A stretch of DNA of 64,000 bases from RHLJ01 sp965222205 (GTDB lineage Bacteria; Bacteroidota; Rhodothermia; Balneolales; Balneolaceae): assembly GCA_965222205.1 (NCBI GenBank), contig OZ244932.1, positions 1,240,001-1,304,000 of the forward strand, given 5' to 3'. The notes under the pieces are model-generated. The model searched no databases. It saw only the letters and a program-made list of their open reading frames with translations, and was not told the DNA's origin. The position numbers and the translations under genes were made by a program. Below, piece after piece: positions 26,449 to 34,815 of this stretch (position 1 is its first letter; each line of letters opens with the position of its first letter).

Positions 26449-27666
26449 TCAATTTCTTGAAAGAAAGATTTTAGCAACTGAATACATTTTACCTCGCAGT
26501 TCCCCGGCATTTTTCGGGTTTGTATTTGTGGCCATAGCAATAGAAAGCTGTTGCTCTGGAAATATTAATAAGAATGTCATACTTCCAGCACTATTTCCTC
26601 CATGATGAACAGTTTTAAATTCTGTTCTTAAACTATTAACAGTCAAAATTACTGGGTCAATTCTCCATCCAATGCCATAATTTTGTTCGTTTGATTCTCC
26701 ATTTTTAAGACGGTATGGGGTAAAAATACTATCTAGTTGAGTTCTAGAAAACAACTCGTAGCTGAGAAGTGAATTTGAAAATCTAATAAGGTCTGAGGGG
26801 GTTGATAAAAAACCACCGCTAGCCCATTTATTACTATTGTTAACATCAGGTGCCTCTAAATAACGATCGAATGGTAAGGGTAAATAGAATGTTGCCAAAT
26901 TGGTGTGAGATAGGTTTGGATAATCCTCTAATGAAGTAGAGTTCATATCTGCTTTGGTTAAAATCTCTTCAGATATAAAAGTTAAATATTCTGAATTCGA
27001 GACCTCTTCAATTATTCTTGCAAGAATATTATATCCATTACTGCTGTAATAAAAATCAGTCCCGGGAGGGAAAAGCAAAGGTCTATCTTTAAATTCGTTC
27101 AAAGACTCCTCAACACTTACATACTGCTTTTTTTGAATTATTTCGTTGTAGAAGAAAGAAACTCCCTTTTCATAGTGGCTAATACCTGATGTGTGACTTG
27201 CAAGTTGACTTAAAGTTATTGGTTCAGAATTTGGGTATAGATTGGGAAGTATATTTTGTAAAGTATCGGAAAAGGATACTCTATTTTTTTCTTCTAAAAT
27301 AGCTAATGCGGTTGCAGTAATTGGCTTAGAAATACTCCCGATTCTATATTTAGTTTCCGAAGAGGCTGGAGCTAAGGATTTTATTTCACTGTAACCGGCT
27401 GTTCCCGACCATACAATTTGATTATTAAAACCAACTGCTATCGATAGAGAGGGAAGGTTCCATTCATCTCTAATTTCAGAAATTAACTCGAACAGAACAT
27501 TGGCTTCTTCTGAATAAGTGGAATCAATTACATCAAATGAAACAGGAATAGGCTCATCTGAAGTAACTAACTCAGACTTTAAAGTAATAACAATTATTAA
27601 AATTATAAGTCCTGGTAGAGCCAGTGCAAACAAAAACTTAATGAATAGGAATATTTTTTTCTTCAT
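26449..27666 (-). CDS. Class C beta-lactamase-like serine hydrolase, membrane anchored
   Basis: The protein (405 residues from the ATG at 27666) starts MKKKIFLFIKFLFALALPGL, an N-terminal signal or anchor; an in-frame ATG at 27708 would add 14 residues ahead of it, and the choice is uncertain. The serine hydrolase motifs are SISK (SxxK nucleophile and base), YSSNGY (Tyr of YxN) and HHGGNSAG in the KTG position. The family includes D-aminopeptidases, esterases and penicillin-binding-like enzymes; a true beta-lactamase is not implied. It acts outside the inner membrane. It is downstream of the lipoprotein at 27836 on the same strand but 169 bases away. Confidence 0.85.
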   Translation of the reverse strand: MKKKIFLFIKFLFALALPGLIILIIVITLKSELVTSDEPIPVSFDVIDSTYSEEANVLFELISEIRDEWNLPSLSIAVGFNNQIVWSGTAGYSEIKSLAPASSETKYRIGSISKPITATALAILEEKNRVSFSDTLQNILPNLYPNSEPITLSQLASHTSGISHYEKGVSFFYNEIIQKKQYVSVEESLNEFKDRPLLFPPGTDFYYSSNGYNILARIIEEVSNSEYLTFISEEILTKADMNSTSLEDYPNLSHTNLATFYLPLPFDRYLEAPDVNNSNKWASGGFLSTPSDLIRFSNSLLSYELFSRTQLDSIFTPYRLKNGESNEQNYGIGWRIDPVILTVNSLRTEFKTVHHGGNSAGSMTFLLIFPEQQLSIAMATNTNPKNAGELRGKMYSVAKIFLSRN

Positions 27667-27742
27667 TGTACGCGAATCAGTAAAATTTCTGACGGAGATA
27701 CTCTTCATAAGCAAAACTGTTTCTTACTGTAGCTCTGCTAAG

Positions 27743-27820
27743 TAATGCATTCCAAAAAACTCAACTTCCGTCGAGGCAGACACTCAACCGACATTTCGGC
27801 GTAATGATCGGAATGCATTA
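27743..27820. repeat. Inverted repeat between two minus-strand genes
   Basis: TAATGCATTCC (27743-27753) is repeated exactly in inverted form as GGAATGCATTA (27810-27820), with a spacer of 56 bases. The spacer contains weaker self-complementarity around CCGTCGAGG and ACCGACATTTCGG. It resembles the other intergenic palindromes of the window rather than a simple terminator, because no T-run follows either arm. Confidence 0.55.
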
Positions 27821-27835
27821 ATTGAATGTTCTAAC

Positions 27836-28564
27836 TTATCCTACTTCGGCTAACTTCCACGCTCCGGGTCCAGCTCCTTTAGTTTTGAACTGAATTGCGT
27901 AAGGATGATCTTCGCTTACCCAAATCGTTTTCTCGCGAATACCTTTAGAAAGTACTTTCCAGGTGTCATACACTATGCCTTCTACAGTAATTTCTTCTTT
28001 TCCAAGTACCTCGATATTACTCCAAAACATTTCTGATCCATTATTCAAATCAAACACAGGTATGGAAGCTTTGTATCCTTTTTTTAAAGGGAGCGCAGCA
28101 ATGAAATAATTAATTACAGCGGGTTCAAAAGCATTATGTGGATATTTTTTGTTATAAACGACAGGAGTATAATCGGAGCCTTCAGTGGGTGTAAGGTTGC
28201 CTTGAAAAATACCATCATAAAATTCTACATCTATGTGGTATGCATCAAACCTCAATATCCTTCCAGCATAGCCAAGAGTTTCTTTATCAATAAAAATGCG
28301 ATCAGGAGTACGGGACTCATCTGCACCAAAGTATATGTCAAGCTCAAAGACCTTGGTTCCGTTCTTCTCAATTTCTTCCATTACATACAGCATAGAAGCT
28401 CCGGGTTTCTTGTATGTTACCCTATGGGTTTTAATTCTTTCGGTTACTAAGGATTCATCTCCGGGAATTACCCGCTGGAAAGAAGGATCAGTTGGAGGCG
28501 GGCTTTGTTTGCTTGTACAACCAACGAACATTATGAATGTGAATAGAATTAGTAGATCTTTCAT
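27836..28564 (-). CDS. Lipoprotein of unknown function, DUF3108-like
   Basis: The 242-residue protein begins with a lipoprotein signal ending MFVGC (Cys16) followed by a Ser/Pro-rich linker. The rest is beta-rich with no visible catalytic motif. The C-terminal stretch from about 175, with EVLGKEEITVEGIVYDTWKV and KTIWVSEDHPYAIQFKTKG, has the shape of DUF3108-type proteins that process or bind lipid-linked material, where a substrate is converted and then compared with a standard curve-like beta fold; that assignment is tentative. It lies 25 bases downstream of the DinB-like gene, probably in one transcript. Confidence 0.68.
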   Translation of the reverse strand: MKDLLILFTFIMFVGCTSKQSPPPTDPSFQRVIPGDESLVTERIKTHRVTYKKPGASMLYVMEEIEKNGTKVFELDIYFGADESRTPDRIFIDKETLGYAGRILRFDAYHIDVEFYDGIFQGNLTPTEGSDYTPVVYNKKYPHNAFEPAVINYFIAALPLKKGYKASIPVFDLNNGSEMFWSNIEVLGKEEITVEGIVYDTWKVLSKGIREKTIWVSEDHPYAIQFKTKGAGPGAWKLAEVG

Positions 28565-28589
28565 GTGAAATAAGGTTTTGTGAATAGTA

Positions 28590-29147
28590 TTAAAAGGAAA
28601 AACTACCTGAAGGAGGAGGGGTGATACCCTGAGCTCGTAAATACATCATAGTTTTACCATGTTCTCTCTGTAGGTGGCTCATAACGATGAGTATTGCTTT
28701 CAATCTGTTAATTTCAGTTTGATTGCCGGGTCTTCCCCAGGGAACTGTTGATTCAAGATCGGCTTGGGTTAGACTTTCGAGTCCACAGCGGTAATATTTA
28801 AATGAGTTTTCCAGAAAGGAAATAACATTTTCTTTTCTCTGAGGCGGATTCGAACGGTCCGGAATTTCAAATTCTGGTATTCCCGCATTTACAGATGGTC
28901 CAAACCCTATATTAGAAGCAGCAGTGTGGTTTATTTGATTAGCGAAATTCCTTAATTCATCATTTGGGGTGAAAGAGTATTCCTTTGCTGGCATCAGCTT
29001 AGCAGATTCTACTACCATTTCAGTCATAAGATCCCAGGCATCAAGTATGTCATTTGGGGTTAAAGCCTGAGCATTTATCTTAGGAACCCAGAGAAGTGAG
29101 AATACAATCAATGTAGAGTAAAAAAGTTTAGTATAAGAATTCATCAA
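28590..29147 (-). CDS. Exported DinB family protein
   Basis: A 185-residue four-helix DinB-fold protein with a Sec signal peptide (about 1-26, ending INAQA). After it, metal-ligand positions typical of the fold are visible: His in NQINHTAASN and the pair in SHLQREHGKTMMYLR, followed by AQGITPPPS as in the secreted Bacteroidota subgroup. The fold is best known from cytoplasmic thiol transferases and stress proteins; what exported copies do is not established. The 229 bases upstream, shared with the divergent LytS-type gene, contain no gene. It is probably cotranscribed with the DUF3108-like lipoprotein. Confidence 0.83.
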   Translation of the reverse strand: MMNSYTKLFYSTLIVFSLLWVPKINAQALTPNDILDAWDLMTEMVVESAKLMPAKEYSFTPNDELRNFANQINHTAASNIGFGPSVNAGIPEFEIPDRSNPPQRKENVISFLENSFKYYRCGLESLTQADLESTVPWGRPGNQTEINRLKAILIVMSHLQREHGKTMMYLRAQGITPPPSGSFSF

Positions 29148-29376
29148 TAAGTAGTTGTTTAGGATTACTTATTGAAAACTATCGCTGGTTCTTTTATTCT
29201 GATATCAAAAAATTACGATGAGGCCTTTTTTGTTAATCAAAGGGATTTATTTGAGCATTTATAAGTTAGCTTCGGTTTAGTTATGAAAAAGGCCGGTTTG
29301 TGAATGGGAAAGAGCGGTATACTTCAATCAATTATTAAAAAGAACCAAACGTCTTTATTTTCGGAAAATATTTTTA

Positions 29377-30501
29377 ATGAGTGTACTAAAGACATATTCA
29401 TCAATCTCCTTAAAACAATGGGTTTTCCTTTTTTGTTTCTGGACCTTCTTTGCTGTAATTATCAGTAGTCAGCTTTATTCGAACAGCCTTAAGAATGGTA
29501 ATGATCCCAATTGGATAAACCTTTTCGTTGCCCAGTTACCAATATGGTATTTATGGATGGTTGCCAGCCCATTAATGTTGTATATGGTAAACAAGTATCC
29601 ATTCAACGAGGAGAATTGGCTTAAAGTGATTATTAGATACCTCATTTTAGGGGTAGTACTTGTGATGCTGTTAAGTAATATTACACTCTTCTATATGTTT
29701 TCTGTATATGGATATCTGGATTTGAGTACGGCTTCTTTTTCCGATTACGCTCCCTATCTTTTTTCAAGATTTACTAACGATTTTTTGATTTTTGTGCTTG
29801 TTCAAATGGTATTGGTGGTTGTTCATGCTTATTCAATGCAGAAGAATAATCAATTAAATCTCGCACTGGAAAAACTGAAAAATAACCAGTTGAAATCTCA
29901 ACTAACACAGGCACAGCTTCAGGCATTAAAACTACAGTTGAATCCTCATTTTTTATTCAACACGTTAAATACAATCTCTTCATTAACACTTGTTGGAGAA
30001 CATAGCACTTCAATAAATATTACTACCAAGCTCGGGGGATTTCTTCGCCGTACTCTGGATTTTGAAGAGCATCAATTAGTTAGCTTAGAGAAAGAACTTG
30101 AGTTTTTTGATTTATACATGGATATAGAATCAACCCGGTTTAAAGATCGAATCGAACTAAAGAAAAAAATCGACACTGATTGTTTGCCTTTTAAAGTTCC
30201 GAACCTCATTCTCCAGCCTTTAATTGAGAATGCTATTAAATACGGGATAGCAAAAAGTACTGAGGCAAAGACCATTGAGCTTAAGATTTTTCAAAAAAAT
30301 AAACGCCTTCATATTTTTTTATTTAACGAGGGACCATTTTTAAAGGACGAAGTGATTCAAGAAGGTATCGGCATCAGTAATGTGAAGAGCAGATTGAAAA
30401 AATTATACAGGGATGATTTTTTATTTCGAATTCAAAATCATTCAAAGTTGGAAGGAGTAGTTACTGAACTAGAAATCCCTTTACCAGATCATCGGAAATA
30501 A
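29377..30501 (+). CDS. LytS/YehU-type membrane sensor histidine kinase
   Basis: A 374-residue kinase with four predicted membrane helices in the first 160 residues, then a coiled coil (about 160-185), then the His_kinase signature LKLQLNPHFLFNTLNTISSL (about 187-206) with the phospho-acceptor His in NPHFLFN. The ATPase part shows ILQPLIENAIKYGI (N box) and the G-box residues GIGISNVKSRL. There is no separate sensor domain, so the membrane part itself senses. It is followed 3 bases later by its LytTR response regulator, so the two form a complete two-component system. Confidence 0.93.
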   Translation: MSVLKTYSSISLKQWVFLFCFWTFFAVIISSQLYSNSLKNGNDPNWINLFVAQLPIWYLWMVASPLMLYMVNKYPFNEENWLKVIIRYLILGVVLVMLLSNITLFYMFSVYGYLDLSTASFSDYAPYLFSRFTNDFLIFVLVQMVLVVVHAYSMQKNNQLNLALEKLKNNQLKSQLTQAQLQALKLQLNPHFLFNTLNTISSLTLVGEHSTSINITTKLGGFLRRTLDFEEHQLVSLEKELEFFDLYMDIESTRFKDRIELKKKIDTDCLPFKVPNLILQPLIENAIKYGIAKSTEAKTIELKIFQKNKRLHIFLFNEGPFLKDEVIQEGIGISNVKSRLKKLYRDDFLFRIQNHSKLEGVVTELEIPLPDHRK

Positions 30502-30504
30502 TCA

Positions 30505-31290
30505 GTGAATAACAAACAACAAATAACCGTAATAATTGCCGACGACGAAAAACCTGCCCGGGATGTAATCCGTGTGTATCTGGAGAAGGATAAAAGGTTC
30601 TTTTTGATCTCTGAATGTCGCAATGGAAAAGAAGCCTTGGAAACGATTAAAACAGAAGCTCCTGATCTTGTACTTCTGGATATTGAAATGCCAGAACTAA
30701 GCGGCATTGATTTAGTAAGTAAATTAGAAAACAATAGGTCGCATATAGTTTTTATAACAGCCTATGAAGAGTATGCTATAGAAGCGTTTGAAGAGAACGC
30801 AATTGATTACATCTTAAAACCATTTAGTGAAGATCGATTTAACAAAATGCTCGACCGGGTTGCAGATGAAAATAAAAGCGCGAATGAAGTTTCTTTGCTG
30901 GCAATTCAGAAAGTCGTTGATATACTTCAGGTAAGAGAAAAAAGAAACTTTTTAAAAAAAATATCAGTCAAGAAAAAAGGGAAGATATCATTTATTCCGG
31001 TCGACCAAATTGGGTGGATGGAAAGTGAAGGGGCGTATTTAAAGCTACATTTGAAGGATAAAAGCTGGGAGCTGGTCAATTACTCAATGAAAGAAATCGA
31101 AAGTGAATTAGATCCTGAACGATATATCCGAATTCATAAATCATTTATCGTAAATATCGAAGAAATAGATTCAATGGAATCTTATTTCCATGGCGAATAT
31201 ATAGTTACAATGAACGATGGAAGTGAGCTGAAGTTAAGTCGTACATACAAAGAAAAGCTCAATCTGATTCTGAAACAGTATGACAGTTGA
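30505..31290 (+). CDS. LytTR-type response regulator
   Basis: The 261-residue regulator starts at a GTG (30505). An N-terminal receiver (about 7-122) has DDE near the start, phospho-acceptor Asp in LVLLDIEMPE, and Lys in ILKPFSE. A linker is followed by a LytTR DNA-binding domain (about 155-257): ISFIPVDQIGWMESEGAYLKLH, YIRIHKSFIVNIEEID and LKLSRTYKEKL. It is the output of the adjacent LytS-type kinase. Target genes are unknown; the divergent DinB/lipoprotein pair is a possible neighbour target. Confidence 0.94.
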   Translation: MNNKQQITVIIADDEKPARDVIRVYLEKDKRFFLISECRNGKEALETIKTEAPDLVLLDIEMPELSGIDLVSKLENNRSHIVFITAYEEYAIEAFEENAIDYILKPFSEDRFNKMLDRVADENKSANEVSLLAIQKVVDILQVREKRNFLKKISVKKKGKISFIPVDQIGWMESEGAYLKLHLKDKSWELVNYSMKEIESELDPERYIRIHKSFIVNIEEIDSMESYFHGEYIVTMNDGSELKLSRTYKEKLNLILKQYDS

Positions 31291-31350
31291 ATAGTCACTT
31301 CCGCTAAGAACAGAGCTTAAGTCAAAACCGATTCCTGAAGACAACTATTA

Positions 31351-32286
31351 CTAAGAGATGTTCCCTTTCACAATCTCCAGGTTTCTGGAAAAGCCATCAA
31401 ACTTTGTTCTTCTTACTGCACTTCCTTCAAAGAGATCGTTGAATTCAGATTCACTTATCCCATCAAATTCAGCTTCAAGAACTGTAGCCCGGGGGTGTAA
31501 ATCAACTAACTGAGCCAGTTTTGCTTTGCTGTTCCAGGGACATACATCCTGACAGATATCACAACCAAATACCCAATTCTGAATGTCGGTATGATATTTT
31601 TTGTCAATAGCTCCTTTGTGCTCGATGGTGAGGTAAGAGATGCATTTGGTCGCATCTACTTTGTAGGGCTCGTAGATCGCGTCTGTGGGGCATGCATCCA
31701 AGCAAGCAGTGCAAGTCCCGCAATGATCTGTGGTCAGGGCATCGTAGACTAATTCGGTATCTATGATCATCTCAGCGATGAAGAACCAAGAACCAAGGGT
31801 TTTGTTCAAAATATTTGAGTTCTTGCCGACCCAACCCAATCCTGCACGAACTGCCCATGCCTTATCTAACACCGGAGCTGAATCCACAAAAAAACGTCCT
31901 TCCATTCCGCCCACCAATTCTGAAGTAAAATTGAATAGTTCCTTAAGTTTCTTTTTCAGCACTTTATGGTAATCCCGTCCCTGCGCATATTTAGCAATCA
32001 GAGGTTTTTCGGTAACTCCGATTTGTGGAAGATGTTGGGGATGGTGATAGCTTGCCAGTAGCGAAACCACCGTTTTAGATCCGGGAACCAGCAGGGTAGG
32101 GTCGACCCGCTTTTCGAAGTTATTCGCCATCCAGTCCATTGTTCCCTGTCGGTCTTCATCAAGCCATTTAGCTAGCTGATCGGCATCCGAATCTAATCGT
32201 TGTGCCTTAGCAAAACCGCACGCATCAAAGCCCAGTTCAAGGGCGCGATGTCTAATTAAAGAGGTATATTTTTGTTTGTTCATCAT
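31351..32286 (-). CDS. queG: Epoxyqueuosine reductase
   Basis: QueG is the cobalamin- and iron-sulfur-dependent enzyme that reduces epoxyqueuosine to queuosine at position 34 of tRNAs with GUN anticodons. The 311-residue sequence has the family's AKAQRLDSD N-terminal region, FFVDSAPVLDKAWAVRAGLGWVGKNSN (about 125-151), and two 4Fe-4S clusters in CGTCTACLDACP, GCDICQDVCPWN and Cys in KCISYLTI. It is last of the operon with ftsE, the methyltransferase, pdxA and GWxTD. The first of two consecutive Met codons was taken as start. A possible user of its product lies at 43.9 kb. Confidence 0.95.
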   Translation of the reverse strand: MMNKQKYTSLIRHRALELGFDACGFAKAQRLDSDADQLAKWLDEDRQGTMDWMANNFEKRVDPTLLVPGSKTVVSLLASYHHPQHLPQIGVTEKPLIAKYAQGRDYHKVLKKKLKELFNFTSELVGGMEGRFFVDSAPVLDKAWAVRAGLGWVGKNSNILNKTLGSWFFIAEMIIDTELVYDALTTDHCGTCTACLDACPTDAIYEPYKVDATKCISYLTIEHKGAIDKKYHTDIQNWVFGCDICQDVCPWNSKAKLAQLVDLHPRATVLEAEFDGISESEFNDLFEGSAVRRTKFDGFSRNLEIVKGNIS

Positions 32287-32304
32287 AAAGATGAAACAAA
32301 GTAG

Positions 32305-33018
32305 CTAAACTGATTCTTTTTTCAATGGAACCAGTTTATCACCTTTCCAGGCAAGGTCTTGTATTTTTCCATCAATAAGTCGAACCGTTCGATAGGGGTA
32401 TTTCTTTACTACGGCATAGTCATGGGTGACTAAGAGTACGGCAGTACCACGGTTGTTGATCAATTTCAGGATATTCATAATGTCTTGCGTGGCTTTGGGA
32501 TCAAGGTTCCCGGTTGGCTCATCAGCAAGAAGAATTCGTGGTTCATTAGCCAGAGCCCGGGCAATTACAACCCGTTGTTGTTCACCACCGGAGAGATCGC
32601 TAGGCATATTCTTTCTGCGGTGACTCAACCCCACCATGCCCAAAACTTCAAGAACTCTTTGTTTGATGAACTTAGGTTTTTCGCCGGTAACCTGAAGTGC
32701 AAAAGCTACATTATCGTATACATCTCTGTCCTGAAGGAGTTGGAAATCCTGGAAAACGATGCCCATCCTACGACGTAACATAGGCACTTGCTTCATACTG
32801 ATTTTATTCACCGGAAAATCAGTTACACGAACGCTACCTTCATCAGGCACCACATCACGGTATAGCAGCTTAAGAAATGAACTTTTACCAATCCCCGTTG
32901 GGCCAATCAAATAGCAAAACTCGCCATTATTTAATTTAAAGTTCACATTCTTGAGAACCGGCCTGTGCTCGTAGCTTAGAGAAACATTTCTAAGTTCTAT
33001 TACTGCTGTGTCTGACAT
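32305..33018 (-). CDS. ftsE: FtsE-type ABC transporter ATPase
   Basis: The 237-residue ATPase has Walker A GPTGIGKSS, signature LSGGEQQRVVIARAL, Walker B ILLADEPTGNLD and the H-loop LLVTHDY. FtsE pairs with the membrane protein FtsX to drive peptidoglycan hydrolases at division. FtsX is not in this window; a role as another small MacB-type ATPase is the alternative. It overlaps the upstream methyltransferase gene by 19 bases and queG starts 18 bases after it. Confidence 0.88.
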   Translation of the reverse strand: MSDTAVIELRNVSLSYEHRPVLKNVNFKLNNGEFCYLIGPTGIGKSSFLKLLYRDVVPDEGSVRVTDFPVNKISMKQVPMLRRRMGIVFQDFQLLQDRDVYDNVAFALQVTGEKPKFIKQRVLEVLGMVGLSHRRKNMPSDLSGGEQQRVVIARALANEPRILLADEPTGNLDPKATQDIMNILKLINNRGTAVLLVTHDYAVVKKYPYRTVRLIDGKIQDLAWKGDKLVPLKKESV

Positions 33019-33782
33019 TTAAGTACCATGGTTACGCGTGCGCTGTTTTCATCGGCATCAATCAAATCAAAGCCGTCATATTTAGCAACCAGATGATAGG
33101 GGGTTTGTTCCACAATTGACAACATTTCGTTAAGAGAATATGCCCGTTGGGAGTGAATCTCCCGGAAGGTGTTAATCACTTTACCCGTTTGTTCATCAAG
33201 TTCATCAATTTCAAAATCGTTGTAATGTATTTTTTCTCTGGGATCATAACGACTGCTTCTGAGATATCTGAATTTACCGGTATCACCTTCTTCATTATTT
33301 AAATAATCTACTGATTGTAATGAGTTTTTTGGGGTTGAGAAATCATAAATCAACAATCCGCCCGGTTTCAGGCTTTTGTAGGTGTTTTCCAAAAAGCTTT
33401 TTATCTCAGATTTCTTCTTCAAATAATTTACACTATCAAAAACAGTATAAATGCAATCAAACTTTTTTGGAAGATTAATGTTGAGAAAGTTCATGGGAAA
33501 GAAATCGATATTTAACTCAAATCGAGCAGCTTTTTCGCGGGCTACTTCAACCATAGCAGGAGAGAGATCGGTACCGGTGATATTGTAGCACTCAAGCTCA
33601 GCGAGGGATAATGCCAATGAGCCTGTACCACAAGCGAGCTCAAGAATTTCCACCGGATCAAAGTGATGTGTTTGCATAATTTCATCAATAAAGTCCGCCC
33701 AGGATTCGTAATCAACATCTCCCATCAAGGTGTCATAAAGAGGAGCAAGGGAGGTATAAATATCTTTCTGCTCAGGCTTCAT
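33000..33782 (-). CDS. Class I SAM-dependent methyltransferase
   Basis: A 260-residue methyltransferase with the SAM-binding motif I ILELACGTGSLAL (about 45-57), acidic loop LSPAMVEVAREKA, and FDCIYTVFDSVNYL as motif IV. A four-to-five-strand acceptor domain follows (about 150-250). It looks like the Methyltransf_25/BioC-like small-molecule group; its substrate is unknown. It overlaps pdxA by 11 bases and ftsE by 19 bases, so the three genes are translationally linked. Confidence 0.87.
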   Translation of the reverse strand: MKPEQKDIYTSLAPLYDTLMGDVDYESWADFIDEIMQTHHFDPVEILELACGTGSLALSLAELECYNITGTDLSPAMVEVAREKAARFELNIDFFPMNFLNINLPKKFDCIYTVFDSVNYLKKKSEIKSFLENTYKSLKPGGLLIYDFSTPKNSLQSVDYLNNEEGDTGKFRYLRSSRYDPREKIHYNDFEIDELDEQTGKVINTFREIHSQRAYSLNEMLSIVEQTPYHLVAKYDGFDLIDADENSARVTMVLKCQTQQ

Positions 33783-34761
33783 ATCTCTTCCTTGCTAAAT
33801 GAACGGCCAGTTCATAAGCTTGAATAAAAGAAGAGGGGCTTGCCAATCCCTTTCCGGCAATGTTGAAGGCAGTGCCATGATCTGGTGAGGTTCTGATGAT
33901 GGGAAGTCCCCCTGTAAAATTCACTCCTTTTCCGAAAGAGAGTAGTTTAAAAGGAACTAAGCCCTGATCGTGATACATAGCTAGAATAGCATCAAACTCC
34001 TTATCCTGGCGTTGACCAAAGAACCCGTCTGCAGGAAAAGGACCTTGAGCATCTATTCCTGAAGGTTGAGCTTTTTTAAGCGCTGGGATAATCGTTTGGA
34101 TTTCTTCTTTGCCAATTACGCCACCATCACCAGCGTGAGGATTCAATCCAAACACGGCTATTTTTGGGGAAGAAATTCCAAAATCATGCTTCAGGCTGTG
34201 ATCCAGAATACCAAGTTTCCTCAGAATCAGTTCTTCAGAAATAGTTTTCGAAACTTCCGAGATTGGAATATGAGCGGTAACCAATGCAACACGAAGTTTT
34301 TCGTTTACTAACATCATCAAGACTTCATCTGTGTCCGTTTTTTCAGCGAGAAATTCAGTATGACCAGGAATTTTGTACCCAGCCAGGTTTACCGCTTCTT
34401 TTGAAATGGGAGCTGTAACCAATGCCTGAGTTACTTCCAGGGATGCCAACTCAATTCCAAGTTCAATGGATTGCATCGCAATTTTCCCGCTTTGAGGGCT
34501 CTGACTTCCAGGAGTTATATGAAGGTCATCAACTGGCATATCCAGCAGGTTTATAAACTCAGGATCAATCTGATCTATAAACTCACAGCGATTAAGCTGA
34601 ATTTTCAGCCTAAATTCTTTGGCGTAATAATCCAGTACTTGTTTTGGAGCAATGATAAGGGGAGAGGATTCTTTTAGATCAATCTTCTCAAGAGTTTTGA
34701 GGATGATCTCAGGTCCAACCCCGTTGATGTCGCCAATACTTATCCCGATGACAGGTTTCAT
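33772..34761 (-). CDS. pdxA: 4-hydroxythreonine-4-phosphate dehydrogenase
   Basis: PdxA oxidises 4-phosphohydroxy-L-threonine in the DXP-dependent pyridoxal-phosphate pathway. The 329-residue protein shows the family start GISIGDINGVGPEI, metal-binding His in PGHTEFLAE (about 133-141), GLNPHAGDGG (about 200-209) and AMYHDQGLVPFK (about 262-273) with the third metal-site His. The full-length form is intact. It follows the GWxTD gene by 54 bases and overlaps the methyltransferase start. No other PLP gene is nearby. Confidence 0.94.
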   Translation of the reverse strand: MKPVIGISIGDINGVGPEIILKTLEKIDLKESSPLIIAPKQVLDYYAKEFRLKIQLNRCEFIDQIDPEFINLLDMPVDDLHITPGSQSPQSGKIAMQSIELGIELASLEVTQALVTAPISKEAVNLAGYKIPGHTEFLAEKTDTDEVLMMLVNEKLRVALVTAHIPISEVSKTISEELILRKLGILDHSLKHDFGISSPKIAVFGLNPHAGDGGVIGKEEIQTIIPALKKAQPSGIDAQGPFPADGFFGQRQDKEFDAILAMYHDQGLVPFKLLSFGKGVNFTGGLPIIRTSPDHGTAFNIAGKGLASPSSFIQAYELAVHLARKRYEA

Positions 34762-34815
34762 GCACTTCTTTTTTTCTCGTGCTAAAGTAAGGGCAATCAG
34801 TTCGAAATAACAGTC

